Positions 1 to 8,965 of a stretch of DNA of 64,000 nt are shown one piece after another. Both the position numbers and the translations under genes were made by a program. Every line of letters begins with the position of its first letter. The first letter of the stretch is position 1. A model generated the notes under the pieces. That model was not told the DNA's origin. It made no database searches and saw only the letters and a list, made by a program, of their open reading frames with translations. The stretch is from Vibrio ziniensis (GTDB lineage: Bacteria > Pseudomonadota > Gammaproteobacteria > Enterobacterales > Vibrionaceae), in assembly GCF_011064285.1 (NCBI RefSeq), contig NZ_CP049331.1, positions 2,294,001 through 2,358,000 on the forward strand. Direction: 5' to 3'.

Positions 1-215
1 GTTGCAGGCCCAAGCATCCATAGTAGCCAGTGAGAATCTGTCATGTAGTCTTGATAAGGAATATGGAAACCAATGACGATAGCAACCAACAGTAGTGGAG
101 CCAGCAAAAGAGGCATCAACAAAATGGTACGCTTTCGCTTATAGAGCAGCTTACTGGCGTAATAGAAAACAACCGTTAACAGCAAGCATAAAACTCCCAA
201 TAACGAACTACTCAT
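1..215 (-). CDS. LrgB/CidB-family membrane protein (partial, N-terminal part)
   Basis: Reverse-strand reading frame that runs off the left edge. It starts with ATG at 215 and encodes about 71 residues beginning MSSSLLGVLC. Two hydrophobic segments are visible, which fits the multi-span LrgB/CidB (YohK-type) partner of the LrgA holin-like protein. Its start overlaps the end of the upstream lrgA-like gene by 8 bases, so the two are translationally coupled. The pair is thought to influence murein hydrolase activity or export of small metabolites such as pyruvate. The family call rests on the N-terminus plus the LrgA neighbour. Confidence 0.8.
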   Translation of the reverse strand, partial: MSSSLLGVLCLLLTVVFYYASKLLYKRKRTILLMPLLLAPLLLVAIVIGFHIPYQDYMTDSHWLLWMLGPA

Positions 216-627
216 GGGCATTTACCACGGTATTAAGGTTACTTTTTTGACGTGCTCTTTTCAGTTCAAAGCGGTATAGCTTTTCCACCACCCACGCGGT
301 TGAAGCAATAACTAATACTGTGCTAACCAGCAGAACAGCCATTATTCTTATCCCTTCTTGCTGTAATAAGTCCTGATAATTGACGACTGCAACAACCGCA
401 GGAACAAAAAACAACAGCATTTCAGCCAGCAGCCAAGTTGCTCCTTTTCTTAACCACTCCACATTAACTACTTTGCTAAAGATCAGGCCAAGCAGTAATA
501 CCAACCCCAACAAATTGGCTGGCATCGGAAATTGAAATGTTTGCACAAGATAGTCAGAAACCAACCAAACCAGAGCTAACGCCACGATTTGGAACAAGGT
601 CAATAACATTTCGCCTAACTTTTTCAT
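208..627 (-). CDS. CidA/LrgA-family holin-like membrane protein
   Basis: The 139-residue protein has four hydrophobic segments (about residues 7-30, 35-52, 63-85 and 90-112) and a short charged C-terminus, typical of CidA/LrgA/YohJ. It contains the family-like stretch PMPANLLGLVLLLGL in the second segment. The family resembles phage holins and works with an LrgB partner, whose gene overlaps this one by 8 bases downstream. A LysR regulator gene lies divergently 123 bases away, the arrangement of cid operons controlled by CidR. Start ATG at 627. Confidence 0.88.
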   Translation of the reverse strand: MKKLGEMLLTLFQIVALALVWLVSDYLVQTFQFPMPANLLGLVLLLGLIFSKVVNVEWLRKGATWLLAEMLLFFVPAVVAVVNYQDLLQQEGIRIMAVLLVSTVLVIASTAWVVEKLYRFELKRARQKSNLNTVVNAHE

Positions 628-683
628 CTAACCGTTCTCAACCTCAAAATAACGAATTTAAGTATATGAAGAGGCAAAACCTT

Positions 684-714
684 CATAAAATGACTTTTTA
701 TTATCAATTTTATG
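684..714. promoter_or_regulatory. Inverted repeat in the lrgA/LysR divergent promoter region (candidate LysR operator)
   Basis: Eight-base arms CATAAAAT (684-691) and ATTTTATG (707-714) are separated by 15 bases in the gap between the lrgA-like gene and the LysR gene. LysR-type regulators commonly bind such AT-rich dyads in divergent promoters. The operator role is inferred from position only. Confidence 0.35.
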
Positions 715-750
715 CCATTATGGAATAGTCAGAATCATTGGATACTTATC

Positions 751-1644
751 ATGGACATAAAAGCACTGAGATACTTTGTCGAGCTCGTAAATGAAAAAAG
801 CTTTACGCGAGCTTCGGATAAACTGTTTGTGACTCAGCCTACCATCAGCAAAATGATCCGAAGTTTAGAAGAAGAAGTCGACCAACCCTTATTACACAGA
901 CAAGGGAGGCTGTTCTCTCTTACTGATGCTGGTGAAATTGTTTATCAACGGGCTCAAGAAGTTCTGGCTCAGATGTCTCAGCTAGACGCGGAGTTGGTCG
1001 ATCTTAATCAACTAAAACGAGGCCATCTTAAACTCGGCATTCCTCCCATGGTAGGCCATGTCTACGCAGGGTTAATTCGCCAATACCGTCAGCGCTATCC
1101 AGAAGTAGAAATGACCATAGTGGAATACGGCGGTAGAAAAATAGAACAAGCTGTCACAAGCGGCGAGCTAGATGTGGCAGTTACTATGCTTTCGCTCAAT
1201 CCAGCTGTAGAGCTCAATGCACTACCACTCGATACCTATCCTATCTGTGCAATATTGCCAGACAGCAAACCTTGGCGTGACCTACCCAGTGTTCACTGGC
1301 AGCAATTAAAAAATGAACCCTTTTATCTCTATACCGAAGACTTCACATTAAGCGACTACATAGATCAGATTTGCAAAAGTGAAAATATCGTTCCACATAT
1401 TGCAGCCCGTAGCAGCCAGTGGGACTTTCTTGTCGCGCTTGTTAAGAGTGGGGTTGGCGTCGCCTTCTTACCTGAACCTTTATGTCATCGAATTCAAGGT
1501 GAAGGCATCATAGTTAAAAATATGACGCCGAGTATTGACTGGAAATTAGGTGCTATTTGGCATTCGGAGAGATATGTGTCGCGAACAGCAGAAGCATGGT
1601 TGGATCTATGTAGGGAATATTTAACTAAAGTCGGCTCTAATTAG
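751..1644 (+). CDS. LysR-family transcriptional regulator (CidR-like)
   Basis: The protein has 297 residues from the ATG at 751 (MDIKALRYFVELVNEKSFTRAS). An in-frame ATG at 712 adds 13 residues that do not fit the family. Residues 1-60 form the LysR winged helix-turn-helix, with the typical QPTISKMIRSLEEEV recognition segment. The remainder is a periplasmic-binding-protein-like effector domain. It is divergent from the lrgAB-like pair, so by analogy with CidR it probably activates that operon in response to a weak acid or pyruvate-derived signal. Its last 8 bases overlap the convergent DUF4442 gene. Confidence 0.88.
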   Translation: MDIKALRYFVELVNEKSFTRASDKLFVTQPTISKMIRSLEEEVDQPLLHRQGRLFSLTDAGEIVYQRAQEVLAQMSQLDAELVDLNQLKRGHLKLGIPPMVGHVYAGLIRQYRQRYPEVEMTIVEYGGRKIEQAVTSGELDVAVTMLSLNPAVELNALPLDTYPICAILPDSKPWRDLPSVHWQQLKNEPFYLYTEDFTLSDYIDQICKSENIVPHIAARSSQWDFLVALVKSGVGVAFLPEPLCHRIQGEGIIVKNMTPSIDWKLGAIWHSERYVSRTAEAWLDLCREYLTKVGSN

Positions 1645-2152
1645 CCGACTCAGTATATGCCTCTTCATCTTCTTCAGAGCGATACTTTGGTTTTTTACGA
1701 ACATAGAGTTTTCGGTGGACTTCTGACACAACTTCACCTCGGGCATTTTTCACATGAATAATGAATTCAGGAAAACACTTATCTCCCGTTGCCGTCATAT
1801 TAAGAATGGTATTTAACTGCTCATCGGTAATCATAAATTCCGCGAACAAGTCAGAGTGGCCAGGTTTTATGAAGTTAATACTCGCCTCTTTATCCCATAC
1901 ATAATACTGCTCTCCGAGAACACCCATTAACATCAACGAGTAGACGGGATCTGTTAAGGAGAAAATGCTGCCTCCATATTGGCTTCGGTTGGCATTTTTG
2001 TTCCACCAACGTAATTTCAATCGTAATTTAGCTTCACGAAAATCCACACTAATAAACTCTATTTTTATACCAGCTCCCCAAAAAGGAGGCCAACTATTCA
2101 ATGCATACTTCACAATATTTGGTTTATATAGCTTCGAGAGTATTTTATTCAT
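1637..2152 (-). CDS. DUF4442 hotdog-fold protein (putative thioesterase)
   Basis: The 171-residue soluble protein has the DUF4442 layout: an N-terminal helix (NKILSKLYKPNIVKYALNSW), a strand rich in charged residues, then an NRSQYGGSIFSLTDPVYSL helix equivalent to the central helix of hotdog thioesterases. A YVWDKEASINFIKPG strand follows. The family is related to YiiD/PaaI-type thioesterases, but no substrate is known and no catalytic residue can be assigned with confidence. It is convergent with the LysR gene, the two stops overlapping by 8 bases. The C-terminal tail is acidic (RSEEDEEAYTESAN). Confidence 0.8.
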   Translation of the reverse strand: MNKILSKLYKPNIVKYALNSWPPFWGAGIKIEFISVDFREAKLRLKLRWWNKNANRSQYGGSIFSLTDPVYSLMLMGVLGEQYYVWDKEASINFIKPGHSDLFAEFMITDEQLNTILNMTATGDKCFPEFIIHVKNARGEVVSEVHRKLYVRKKPKYRSEEDEEAYTESAN

Positions 2153-2327
2153 GCTATCCGTGCCTTAGACTCTAGATTGCTTTGCGCCTGCGCCCGCAAA
2201 AGGAATCGCATACGGCGTCAATAAAAACAGAATTAATGTTAAATAATTGTAACTGGTCTAATCACTTTTATCAGTGACATAGCACGACTTTAAGAGAAAA
2301 CACTAGTAACCCCCTGAACTTCGTGGT

Positions 2328-2355
2328 TTATTGTTCAGTGCGAGTAACCTATAAT
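2328..2355 (+). promoter_or_regulatory. Candidate sigma-70 promoter of fur
   Basis: A perfect -10 hexamer TATAAT lies at 2350-2355, with a weak -35 (TTTATT, 2328-2333) at 16-base spacing. It is 54 bases upstream of the fur ATG. No convincing Fur box is seen here, so autoregulation is not supported by the sequence. Confidence 0.4.
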
Positions 2356-2408
2356 GTTGAGCAACATTGAATTCTGTTATTTACTGCAGATCATCAACGG
2401 GAAGATAT

Positions 2409-2858
2409 ATGTCAGACAATAACCAAGCGCTAAAAGATGCTGGTCTTAAAGTAACCCTACCACGGCTAAAAATTTTAGAAGTTTTGCAACAGCCTGAGTG
2501 CCAACATATTAGTGCTGAAGAGCTCTACAAAAAGCTGATTGATCTTGGCGAAGAGATCGGTCTTGCGACGGTTTACCGAGTTCTAAACCAATTCGATGAT
2601 GCAGGTATAGTAACTCGCCATCATTTCGAAGGCGGAAAATCAGTATTTGAATTATCAACTCAACACCATCACGATCACCTTGTGTGTCTAGATTGTGGTG
2701 AAGTAATTGAATTTTCTGATGAAGTGATTGAACAGCGTCAAAAAGAAATTGCACAGCAATACAACGTCCAATTGACTAACCACAGTCTGTACCTTTACGG
2801 AAAATGTGGTGATGGCACTTGTAAACAAAACCCAGACGCACACAAACTGAAAAAATAA
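2409..2858 (+). CDS. fur: Ferric uptake regulator Fur
   Basis: The 149-residue protein starts with MSDNNQALKDAGLKVTLPRL. I chose the ATG at 2409 over the upstream frame start at 2367 because it gives the standard Fur N-terminus and length. The winged-helix DNA-binding domain spans residues 1-82, with ATVYRVLNQFDDAGIV as recognition region. The metal-binding dimerisation domain follows, with the HHHDH cluster at residues 86-90 and the C93-x2-C96 pair, plus a C-terminal CGDGTC. It represses iron-acquisition genes with Fe(II). It is convergent with asd-pdxB and ends in a bidirectional terminator. Confidence 0.98.
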   Translation: MSDNNQALKDAGLKVTLPRLKILEVLQQPECQHISAEELYKKLIDLGEEIGLATVYRVLNQFDDAGIVTRHHFEGGKSVFELSTQHHHDHLVCLDCGEVIEFSDEVIEQRQKEIAQQYNVQLTNHSLYLYGKCGDGTCKQNPDAHKLKK

Positions 2859-2887
2859 TTCCATTTGTCAGTGCAAAAATCTAAATG

Positions 2888-2920
2888 AAAAAGCCGAGTG
2901 AAAGGATCACTCGGCTTTTT
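2888..2920. terminator. Bidirectional intrinsic terminator between fur and asd
   Basis: The stem AAGCCGAGTG / CACTCGGCTT with a 7-base loop is flanked by an A-run on the left and a T-run on the right. It can therefore end fur transcripts (plus) and pdxB-asd transcripts (minus). Confidence 0.9.
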
Positions 2921-2951
2921 GCATTTGCCATATTAAGTGGGATTACGCCTA

Positions 2952-3121
2952 AAACCACTCTAGTTAAAAAATGTGCTCAGATTAAGTATCGGTGCAACAG
3001 TGAGTAAGCATCAAACGCAAACACGCATAATTCGTCTATGATGCTCCGCAGAGCCTTCCTTGGCTCGGAAGATTTACTTATCATACCCAATCACTGAACC
3101 ATATAATTTCCAGATTGGTAT
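2952..3121 (-). repeat. 170-bp dispersed palindromic repeat, copy A (3' UTR of asd)
   Basis: Read on the minus strand it begins ATACCAATCTGGAAA, 8 bases after the asd stop codon, and ends near CTAGAGTGGTTT. Aligned by eye with the copy at 8965-9134 it agrees at very roughly three quarters of positions with small indels. Shared blocks include TCCGAGCC, GCGGAGC, GACGAAT and TTTGCGTTTGA. An internal stem GAGCC/GGCTC (3051-3055 with 3062-3066) is retained. It lies between the asd stop and the terminator at 2888-2920. No open reading frame is present, which suggests a MITE-like element. Confidence 0.75.
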
Positions 3122-3129
3122 AAATCTAC

Positions 3130-4143
3130 TTAGAAATAATCGCGAACCAATACTTCTGCAATTTGTACTGCGTTAGTTGCTGCGCCTTTACGTACGTTAT
3201 CAGCAACAACCCATAGGTTAATACCGCTATGGTGACTGATGTCGTTACGGATACGACCAACCAGCACCTCATCAATACCGCCAGCATCGCGTACTTGAGT
3301 AGGAAAATCGTTGCCTTCAAACACACGAACGCCTTCGGTTTGTTTCAGCAGTTCAATAACTTGGCTTGCGTCAATCGGTGAACTGGTTTCAATGTGAACC
3401 GCTTCTGCATGACCGTAGAACACAGGTACACGAACACAGGTCGGGTTAACCATGATTGAAGGATCGTTGAAGATTTTTTGTGTTTCCCACACCATCTTCA
3501 TCTCTTCTTTGGTGTAACCGTTATCCATAAACACATCGATTTGAGGAATACAGTTAAACGCAATTTGCTGACTAAAAGTATCATTTTCAGCGGGTATGCC
3601 ATTCAACAATTTCGCCGTTTGACCAGCCAGTTCGTCAATACCAGCCTTACCTGCCCCAGAAACAGACTGATAAGTCGATACGTTGATACGTTCAATACCT
3701 ACCGCATCGTAAATCGGCTTTAACGCCACCAGCATTTGAATGGTTGAACAGTTCGGGTTCGCAATGATATTGCGGTTACGGAACTCAGCAATCGCTTCTG
3801 GGTTCACTTCAGGCACAACTAGCGGTACATCGTAGTCGTAACGAAAATGTGATGTGTTATCGATAACCACAACACCCGCTTCAGCCGCAATAGGCGCCCA
3901 TTTTGCAGATAAGTCACCACCTGCTGAGAAAAGAGCGATGTGTACTTGAGACCAATCGAAATTCTCTACGTTTTGAACTTCAATCGACTTACCGTTGAAA
4001 CGGTAGGTCTTGCCTTCGCTACGCTCACTTGCCAACAAAAACAGTTCATCAACAGGAAACTTACGTTCCTTTAGAACTTCTAACATTGTTTCACCGACTG
4101 CGCCTGTTGCGCCGAAGATTGCTACATTAAATTGCTGGCTCAT
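3130..4143 (-). CDS. asd: Aspartate-semialdehyde dehydrogenase
   Basis: The 337-residue enzyme reduces aspartyl phosphate to aspartate semialdehyde, the branch-point step for lysine/diaminopimelate, threonine and methionine. The N-terminal NADP-binding motif is [11 protein letters not shown] (residues 10-20). The catalytic cysteine is C132 in NPNCSTIQ, followed by [11 protein letters not shown]. Because the catalytic cysteine is present, this is a true Asd and not an inactive Usg-type paralogue, although its place next to pdxB is that of usg in E. coli. The start overlaps the end of pdxB by 17 bases. Confidence 0.95.
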   Translation of the reverse strand: MSQQFNVAIFGATGAVGETMLEVLKERKFPVDELFLLASERSEGKTYRFNGKSIEVQNVENFDWSQVHIALFSAGGDLSAKWAPIAAEAGVVVIDNTSHFRYDYDVPLVVPEVNPEAIAEFRNRNIIANPNCSTIQMLVALKPIYDAVGIERINVSTYQSVSGAGKAGIDELAGQTAKLLNGIPAENDTFSQQIAFNCIPQIDVFMDNGYTKEEMKMVWETQKIFNDPSIMVNPTCVRVPVFYGHAEAVHIETSSPIDASQVIELLKQTEGVRVFEGNDFPTQVRDAGGIDEVLVGRIRNDISHHSGINLWVVADNVRKGAATNAVQIAEVLVRDYF

Positions 4144-5272
4144 TGGTTACCTCAATTCTAAAACCTAATTTTTCAAGCGGTGCTAAGTTGGACTGTTCAT
4201 CACCCACTAGCGTGATTGCGCTGTATTCGCGTCTGTCCCAATAATTCTTACGCATTAAATCAAACGCACCCGGTTGACTGATTTCACGACGAAACTGCGC
4301 ATCGTCTTTTCTTACATCGTAGACGAGTTGAATCAAATTAAATAATGTTGCTTCGTCCCAAGCGCGTTCCAGTATCACTTTTGGCACTGGTGCAATTGGA
4401 AGCAAAGCTGAAGGATTTGCCCACGCGCTTGATTCAATGTACTCACAGTAACTATTGAAAATCATCGTTGTTCCGCGCGCTTTACCTTCCAAACCATAAC
4501 CTGCGACGTGTGGTGTGGCGAATGCTAATAGCGGCAGCAGATCCATATCGACTGCAGGTTCAAATTCAAAGACATCCAGAGCTGCGATGAAGCCGTCTTG
4601 TTTTTGCAGACGCGCTTTCAATGCAGCGTTATCCACGATAGGACCACGAGCAGCATTGATCAGGATCTGGTCGCCCGTCAGGTTTTCTAGCACTTGTTTA
4701 TTAATCAGATGATGCGTTGGCCATTCGCCGTCAGTGGTGATTGGCGTATGCAGTGTAATCACATCCGCTTTGGTTAGAAGCTCATCTAGTGGAGTAAACT
4801 CGCGCGTATCCCCTTCTGCTTGCTTAGGCGGATCGTTAAGTAAAACGTTAATCCCCATTCCCATTAAACATTCAGAAAGGTAAGTACCCACTTGCCCAGC
4901 ACCGATAATACCAACGGTCTTTTCAAAAATAGAAAATCCATGTTGTTGCGACAATACCATCAGCACGCTAACTACGTATTCAGCAACGCCAACTTTGTTA
5001 CAGCCCGGTGCAGCGGTAAAGAAAATACCACGCTGTTCAAGTAACGCTTGATCAACATGGTCCATACCTGCAGTCGCAGTACCAACAAAACGTAGTTTGT
5101 TTGCTTTGCCTAATAATGCTTCGTCAACTTTAGTCACGGAGCGGATCATTAACGCATCGACGTCTACTAAATCATCAGCCGTCAGTGTGCGGCCCGGTTT
5201 AAGAATTACTTCGCCTAATTGGCTGAACAACTCTTCAGCGTATGGCATGTTTTCATCGATTAAGATTTTCAT
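4127..5272 (-). CDS. pdxB: Erythronate-4-phosphate dehydrogenase
   Basis: The 381-residue D-isomer-specific 2-hydroxyacid dehydrogenase carries out the second step of DXP-dependent pyridoxal phosphate synthesis. A Rossmann motif GAGQVG lies at residues 124-129. The catalytic region shows [10 protein letters not shown] followed by [17 protein letters not shown], and the C-terminal PdxB-specific dimerisation domain (about residue 290 onward) is present. Full length matches the family. The gene overlaps asd by 17 bases, so the two are co-transcribed and probably translationally coupled. Start ATG at 5272. Confidence 0.97.
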   Translation of the reverse strand: MKILIDENMPYAEELFSQLGEVILKPGRTLTADDLVDVDALMIRSVTKVDEALLGKANKLRFVGTATAGMDHVDQALLEQRGIFFTAAPGCNKVGVAEYVVSVLMVLSQQHGFSIFEKTVGIIGAGQVGTYLSECLMGMGINVLLNDPPKQAEGDTREFTPLDELLTKADVITLHTPITTDGEWPTHHLINKQVLENLTGDQILINAARGPIVDNAALKARLQKQDGFIAALDVFEFEPAVDMDLLPLLAFATPHVAGYGLEGKARGTTMIFNSYCEYIESSAWANPSALLPIAPVPKVILERAWDEATLFNLIQLVYDVRKDDAQFRREISQPGAFDLMRKNYWDRREYSAITLVGDEQSNLAPLEKLGFRIEVTNEPAI

Positions 5273-5391
5273 TGCAGAATTTCGCCCGGAAATTAACCCC
5301 GAATAAAATCATTGGGGAGATGTTGACCTTGGTTAGCAGGCATTGTGCTAAAAAGAGCGTAAAGTGTCGAGGATAATAGACCTTGGGTTCC

Positions 5392-5428
5392 AAAATAAAA
5401 ATACCCAGTGGCCATGATAGCCACTGGG
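5392..5428 (-). terminator. Intrinsic terminator of fabB (and of the FarS-like RNA)
   Basis: The stem CCCAGTGGC/GCCACTGGG (5404-5428, 9 base pairs, 7-base loop) is followed on the minus strand by TATTTTTATTTT. This is a strong Hfq-type sRNA terminator. Confidence 0.9.
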
Positions 5429-5460
5429 CAATATCCAGAACAAAAGGATCTTGTCCCGCT
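5392..5460 (-). ncRNA. farS: FarS-like small RNA processed from the fabB 3' UTR
   Basis: In V. cholerae the sRNA FarS is released by RNase E from the 3' end of fabB mRNA and represses fadE, linking fatty acid synthesis to degradation. Here the fabB transcript has a 3' UTR ending in a strong intrinsic terminator. Just upstream is a short, mostly unpaired stretch containing GATCCTTTTGTTCTGGATAT, suitable as a base-pairing region. The location and size (about 70 nt) fit FarS. The 5' processing point is approximate, and identity with FarS is from memory of position rather than alignment. Confidence 0.6.
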
Positions 5461-5521
5461 CTCCATGGGACAAAGTCAGCGTCTGTTTGATTAGGCTAGC
5501 TAATCGGTTCTGGAAACCAAC

Positions 5522-5556
5522 ATACCAATCTAAGTAAGCATTGCCCAGATTGGTAT
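5522..5556. repeat. 35-bp palindromic remnant of the 170-bp repeat (3' UTR of fabB)
   Basis: ATACCAATCT (5522-5531) and AGATTGGTAT (5547-5556) are perfect 10-base inverted repeats around a 15-base centre. The arm is identical to the terminal sequence of copy A at 3121-3112. The right arm, with its preceding CC, matches the reverse complement of ATACCAATCTGG. It looks like an internal deletion product that kept only two ends. Confidence 0.6.
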
Positions 5557-5578
5557 TACCTTGCGGTAATCGGGTCTC

Positions 5579-6790
5579 TTAAGCTTCGTACTTCTTAATG
5601 ACTAGAGTGGCGTTAGTACCACCGAATCCAAAGCTGTTTGACATAACGGTTGTCAGCTCTTGCTCACGCATTTCAGTAACGATATCTAGACCAGCAGCAG
5701 CTTCGTCTAGGTTATCAATGTTAATGCTTGGAGCAATGAAGCCGTGGTGAAGCATAAGCGTTGAGTAAATCGCTTCATGTACACCCGCAGCACCTAGAGC
5801 ATGACCAGTCATTGCTTTAGTTGCAGAAATTGCAGGGCTGTTGCCACCAAACACTTCTTGGATAGCACCAAGTTCTTTCACATCACCTACAGGCGTTGAA
5901 GTACCGTGAGTATTCACGTAATCCACTTTGTCGATACCTTGCATTGCCATCTTCATACAACGCACAGCACCTTCGCCTGATGGAGCAACCATGTCGTAAC
6001 CGTCAGAAGTCGCTCCGTAACCTACGATTTCACCGTAAATTTTCGCGCCACGAGCAAGTGCATGCTCAAGTTCTTCGATAACAACCATACCGCCGCCACC
6101 AGAGATAACAAAACCATCACGGTCTGCATCGTAAGTACGAGAAGCTTTGTCTGGAGTTTCATTGTATTTCGTTGATAGTGCGCCCATTGCATCGAACATC
6201 ATAGTCAATGACCAATCTAACTCTTCACCACCACCTGCAAATACGATGTCTTGTTTGCCTAGTTGGATCAGTTCCATCGCGTGACCGATACAGTGTGCAG
6301 AGGTTGCACATGCAGAACTGATTGAGTAGTTCACGCCACGAATTTTAAATGGAGTTGCCAAACATGCAGAAACCGTTGAAGACATTGTACGAGGAACCAT
6401 GTATGGACCAATACGCTTTACGCCTTTCTCACGTAGAGTATCTACCGCTATCACTTGGTTTAGTGATGATGCACCACCAGAACCTGCAACAATACCTGTA
6501 CGATCATTAGAAACTTGTTCAGGAGCAAGTCCTGCATCAGCAATCGCTTGTTCCATTGACAGGTAAGCAAATGCAGCCGCATCACCCATAAAACGCATTT
6601 GTTTGCGGTCGATATGGTCAGCAGGGTTCATTTTCAAATTACCCCAAACTTGCGAACGAAGGCCTTGCTCTTTAAATTGCTCAGAACCAGTGATACCTGA
6701 TTTGCCAGCTTTAAGAGACGATAAAACTTCTTCGACGTTGTTACCGATACTTGAAACAATACCCATACCGGTGATTACGACTCGTTTCAT
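5579..6790 (-). CDS. fabB: 3-oxoacyl-[acyl-carrier-protein] synthase I (FabB)
   Basis: The 403-residue beta-ketoacyl-ACP synthase elongates acyl chains and is needed for unsaturated fatty acids. The active-site cysteine is C161 in [14 protein letters not shown]. The two catalytic histidines are in [11 protein letters not shown] and [10 protein letters not shown], and the C-terminal [13 protein letters not shown] is typical. The thiolase fold is complete. It is divergent from mnmC, as in E. coli. Its unusually long 3' UTR ends in the FarS-like sRNA, and a weak FadR-like site lies upstream. Confidence 0.97.
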   Translation of the reverse strand: MKRVVITGMGIVSSIGNNVEEVLSSLKAGKSGITGSEQFKEQGLRSQVWGNLKMNPADHIDRKQMRFMGDAAAFAYLSMEQAIADAGLAPEQVSNDRTGIVAGSGGASSLNQVIAVDTLREKGVKRIGPYMVPRTMSSTVSACLATPFKIRGVNYSISSACATSAHCIGHAMELIQLGKQDIVFAGGGEELDWSLTMMFDAMGALSTKYNETPDKASRTYDADRDGFVISGGGGMVVIEELEHALARGAKIYGEIVGYGATSDGYDMVAPSGEGAVRCMKMAMQGIDKVDYVNTHGTSTPVGDVKELGAIQEVFGGNSPAISATKAMTGHALGAAGVHEAIYSTLMLHHGFIAPSINIDNLDEAAAGLDIVTEMREQELTTVMSNSFGFGGTNATLVIKKYEA

Positions 6791-6843
6791 GTGACATTCC
6801 TATTATTCAATATTTCGCTAAATGATAACGAAGATGGACTTCA

Positions 6844-6860
6844 AAAGTGGTCAGCTTTCC
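6844..6860 (-). promoter_or_regulatory. Weak FadR-like operator upstream of fabB
   Basis: AAAGTGGTCAGCTTTCC contains the TGGTCNG core of FadR sites (consensus AACTGGTCNGACCNGTT) but diverges in the second half. It lies about 55 bases upstream of the fabB start. FadR activation of fabB is known in gammaproteobacteria, which makes the site plausible but not proven. Confidence 0.3.
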
Positions 6861-6916
6861 CATAAATCCGTACAATCTCGACAATATTTCGCCGAATTTG
6901 AAAAATTTTTCCTATT

Positions 6917-8965
6917 ATGACATCTATCACTAACGCACAACTTGGCTGGAATGATGCCGGAACTCCCGTTTCTGACCAGTTCGATGATGTTTATTTTTCC
7001 AACGTCAATGGACTGGAAGAAACTCGTTATGTTTTTCTAACACAAAATAATCTTCCCCAAAGATGGCACGATTATGACCAAAAGCGTTTTGTCATTGCCG
7101 AAACAGGATTCGGTACTGGATTAAACTTCCTCGCCGTTTGGCAGCTGTTTGAAAAGTTTAGACAGCAAAACCCTGATGCGAAACTCCAATCCTTACATTT
7201 CATCAGTTTTGAGAAATTTCCTCTGAGCAAAACGGATTTGATCAAAGCTCATGAGTCATGGCCAGAACTCACCCAATACGCACAGCAATTACATGAGTTC
7301 TACCCGATAGCGGTACCCGAATGTCACCGTATCGTGTTAGCAGATGGTTTGATCACACTGGATTTGTGGTTTGGCGACATAAAAGAATGCATGCCTAAAG
7401 TTCCTACCCTTGAGCATGGCTTGGTTGATACGTGGTTTTTAGATGGTTTCGCTCCAAGTAAAAACCCAGAGATGTGGAACCAAGAGCTGTTCAATGGCAT
7501 GGAAAAACTGGCTAAACAAGATTGTACCTGCGCAACCTTTACGGCTGCAGGCTTCGTGCGCCGTGGTCTCATCGATGCTGGTTTTGATATGAAGAAAGTC
7601 AAAGGTTTTGGCACAAAGCGAGAAATGATAGCGGGTAAGCTGAAAGAGAAAGTGGCATACAGCAACATCAAACCTTGGTTTAATATCGAATCAACCGACA
7701 ACCTGCACGACGTTGCTATCATCGGCGGTGGCATTGCTAGCGCGACTCTTGCTAAAACCTTGGTGGCAAGAGGTATTAACGTCTCAATCTATTGTAAAGA
7801 TGAAGCGCCTGCAAATGGCGCATCTGGTAATCGACAAGGCGCAGTATATCCGCTGCTAAATGGCGAGCACTTCGGCGTATCACGCGTGTTTGCTCCAGCA
7901 TTTCTGTTTGCCCGTCAGTTTATCGACCAAGCCGCGAAAACAATTTCTTTTGACCATAACTGGTGTGGCGTGACCCAATTAATGTGGGATGACAAATCGG
8001 CGAACAAATTAGACGCGATATTTGAAGCTGACTTTTCATCAGAGCTGGTTTGCAAGCAAGGCATTGAACAGACCAACCAGACTGTTGGATTACCCGTCGA
8101 TGTTGAAAGTGTTTTCTACCCTTTAGGCGGTTGGCTGTCACCGGCTCAACTCACTCAAGGCTTGATGGATAACTTAGCGCACCAAGGCAAGCTCAATATT
8201 CACTATCGACACAAGATTGATGCACTTGAGTGGCAAAGCGAAGATAAGCAATGGCTACTGACTTGTGACGATAGCTTGTCAGGTGATAGCTGCTCAGAGG
8301 AAAGAAAGCTAAAACACCAAGCTGTAGTAATTGCTACCGGACATTTGTTTGATGCTTTTACTCAGACTCAATATGTACCACTTGGTAAAGTGAAAGGTCA
8401 GGTGAGCCATATCCCTACCAATAATGAACTTCAACAGCTAAACACTGTACTTTGTTATGACGGTTATATGACGCCATGTAACCCGAATAATAAGCATCAC
8501 TGTATTGGCGCAAGCTACGACAGATCTCATTTAGATCAAGAGTTTGACCCACAAGCACAAATTGAGAACGCTCAGCGTTTGAAAAACTGTTTACCTGAAC
8601 AAACATGGCCAGACAGTGTTGATGTGAGCGAAAACCAGTCACGTCAAGGAATTCGCTGCGTCAGCAGAGATCATCTACCGTTTGTCGGGAATGTTGGTAA
8701 ATTTGAAACTATCACTGAGCAATACGCTGAACTTAGTATGCAGGACGAACACAACGCCCCTGCCGTTGCTCAATATCCACAGCTGTATTCGTTTATCGGC
8801 TTAGGCTCTCGTGGTTTAAGTTCAGCACCGCTAATGGCAGAATTGCTGGCATCTCAAATGAGTGGTGACCCATTGCCTCTACCTAATGATGTGCTGGAAA
8901 CACTTCATCCAAGCAGAATGTGGGTAAGAAAGCTGCGTAAAGGCAAATCATTAACTGAAAAGTAA
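6917..8965 (+). CDS. mnmC: tRNA 5-methylaminomethyl-2-thiouridine biosynthesis bifunctional protein MnmC
   Basis: The 682-residue fusion protein finishes the mnm5s2U modification at wobble position 34. The N-terminal methyltransferase domain (MnmC2, about residues 1-240) has the SAM motif [15 protein letters not shown]. The C-terminal FAD oxidoreductase (MnmC1, about residue 265 onward) has the dinucleotide motif [18 protein letters not shown] and the late [12 protein letters not shown] segment. Length equals the normal fused enzyme. The stop codon (8963-8965) touches repeat copy B, so the mRNA carries that element in its 3' UTR. Confidence 0.96.
   Translation: MTSITNAQLGWNDAGTPVSDQFDDVYFSNVNGLEETRYVFLTQNNLPQRWHDYDQKRFVIAETGFGTGLNFLAVWQLFEKFRQQNPDAKLQSLHFISFEKFPLSKTDLIKAHESWPELTQYAQQLHEFYPIAVPECHRIVLADGLITLDLWFGDIKECMPKVPTLEHGLVDTWFLDGFAPSKNPEMWNQELFNGMEKLAKQDCTCATFTAAGFVRRGLIDAGFDMKKVKGFGTKREMIAGKLKEKVAYSNIKPWFNIESTDNLHDVAIIGGGIASATLAKTLVARGINVSIYCKDEAPANGASGNRQGAVYPLLNGEHFGVSRVFAPAFLFARQFIDQAAKTISFDHNWCGVTQLMWDDKSANKLDAIFEADFSSELVCKQGIEQTNQTVGLPVDVESVFYPLGGWLSPAQLTQGLMDNLAHQGKLNIHYRHKIDALEWQSEDKQWLLTCDDSLSGDSCSEERKLKHQAVVIATGHLFDAFTQTQYVPLGKVKGQVSHIPTNNELQQLNTVLCYDGYMTPCNPNNKHHCIGASYDRSHLDQEFDPQAQIENAQRLKNCLPEQTWPDSVDVSENQSRQGIRCVSRDHLPFVGNVGKFETITEQYAELSMQDEHNAPAVAQYPQLYSFIGLGSRGLSSAPLMAELLASQMSGDPLPLPNDVLETLHPSRMWVRKLRKGKSLTEK

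Larger units (their letters stand above)
5273..5578. other. 306-bp intergenic region: fabB 3' UTR plus pdxB promoter region
   Basis: On the minus strand the first 187 bases are the long 3' UTR of fabB, packed with hairpins. They are ATTACC/GGTAAT (5555-5570), the repeat palindrome (5522-5556), ATTAG/CTAAT around 5490-5505, TTGTCCC/GGGACAA (5451-5473) and the terminator stem at 5404-5428. The remaining part, 5273 to about 5390, must contain the pdxB promoter, for which I see no convincing hexamers. Confidence 0.7.

Noticed and set aside
2952..3121. Classification of the 170-bp repeat as ERIC or REP
   Set aside because: The sequence does not contain the ERIC core as I remember it, and REP elements are much shorter, so a separate family is more likely.
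3130..4143. Annotation as inactive Usg paralogue next to pdxB
   Set aside because: The catalytic cysteine motif NPNCSTIQ is intact, so this is an active-type aspartate-semialdehyde dehydrogenase.
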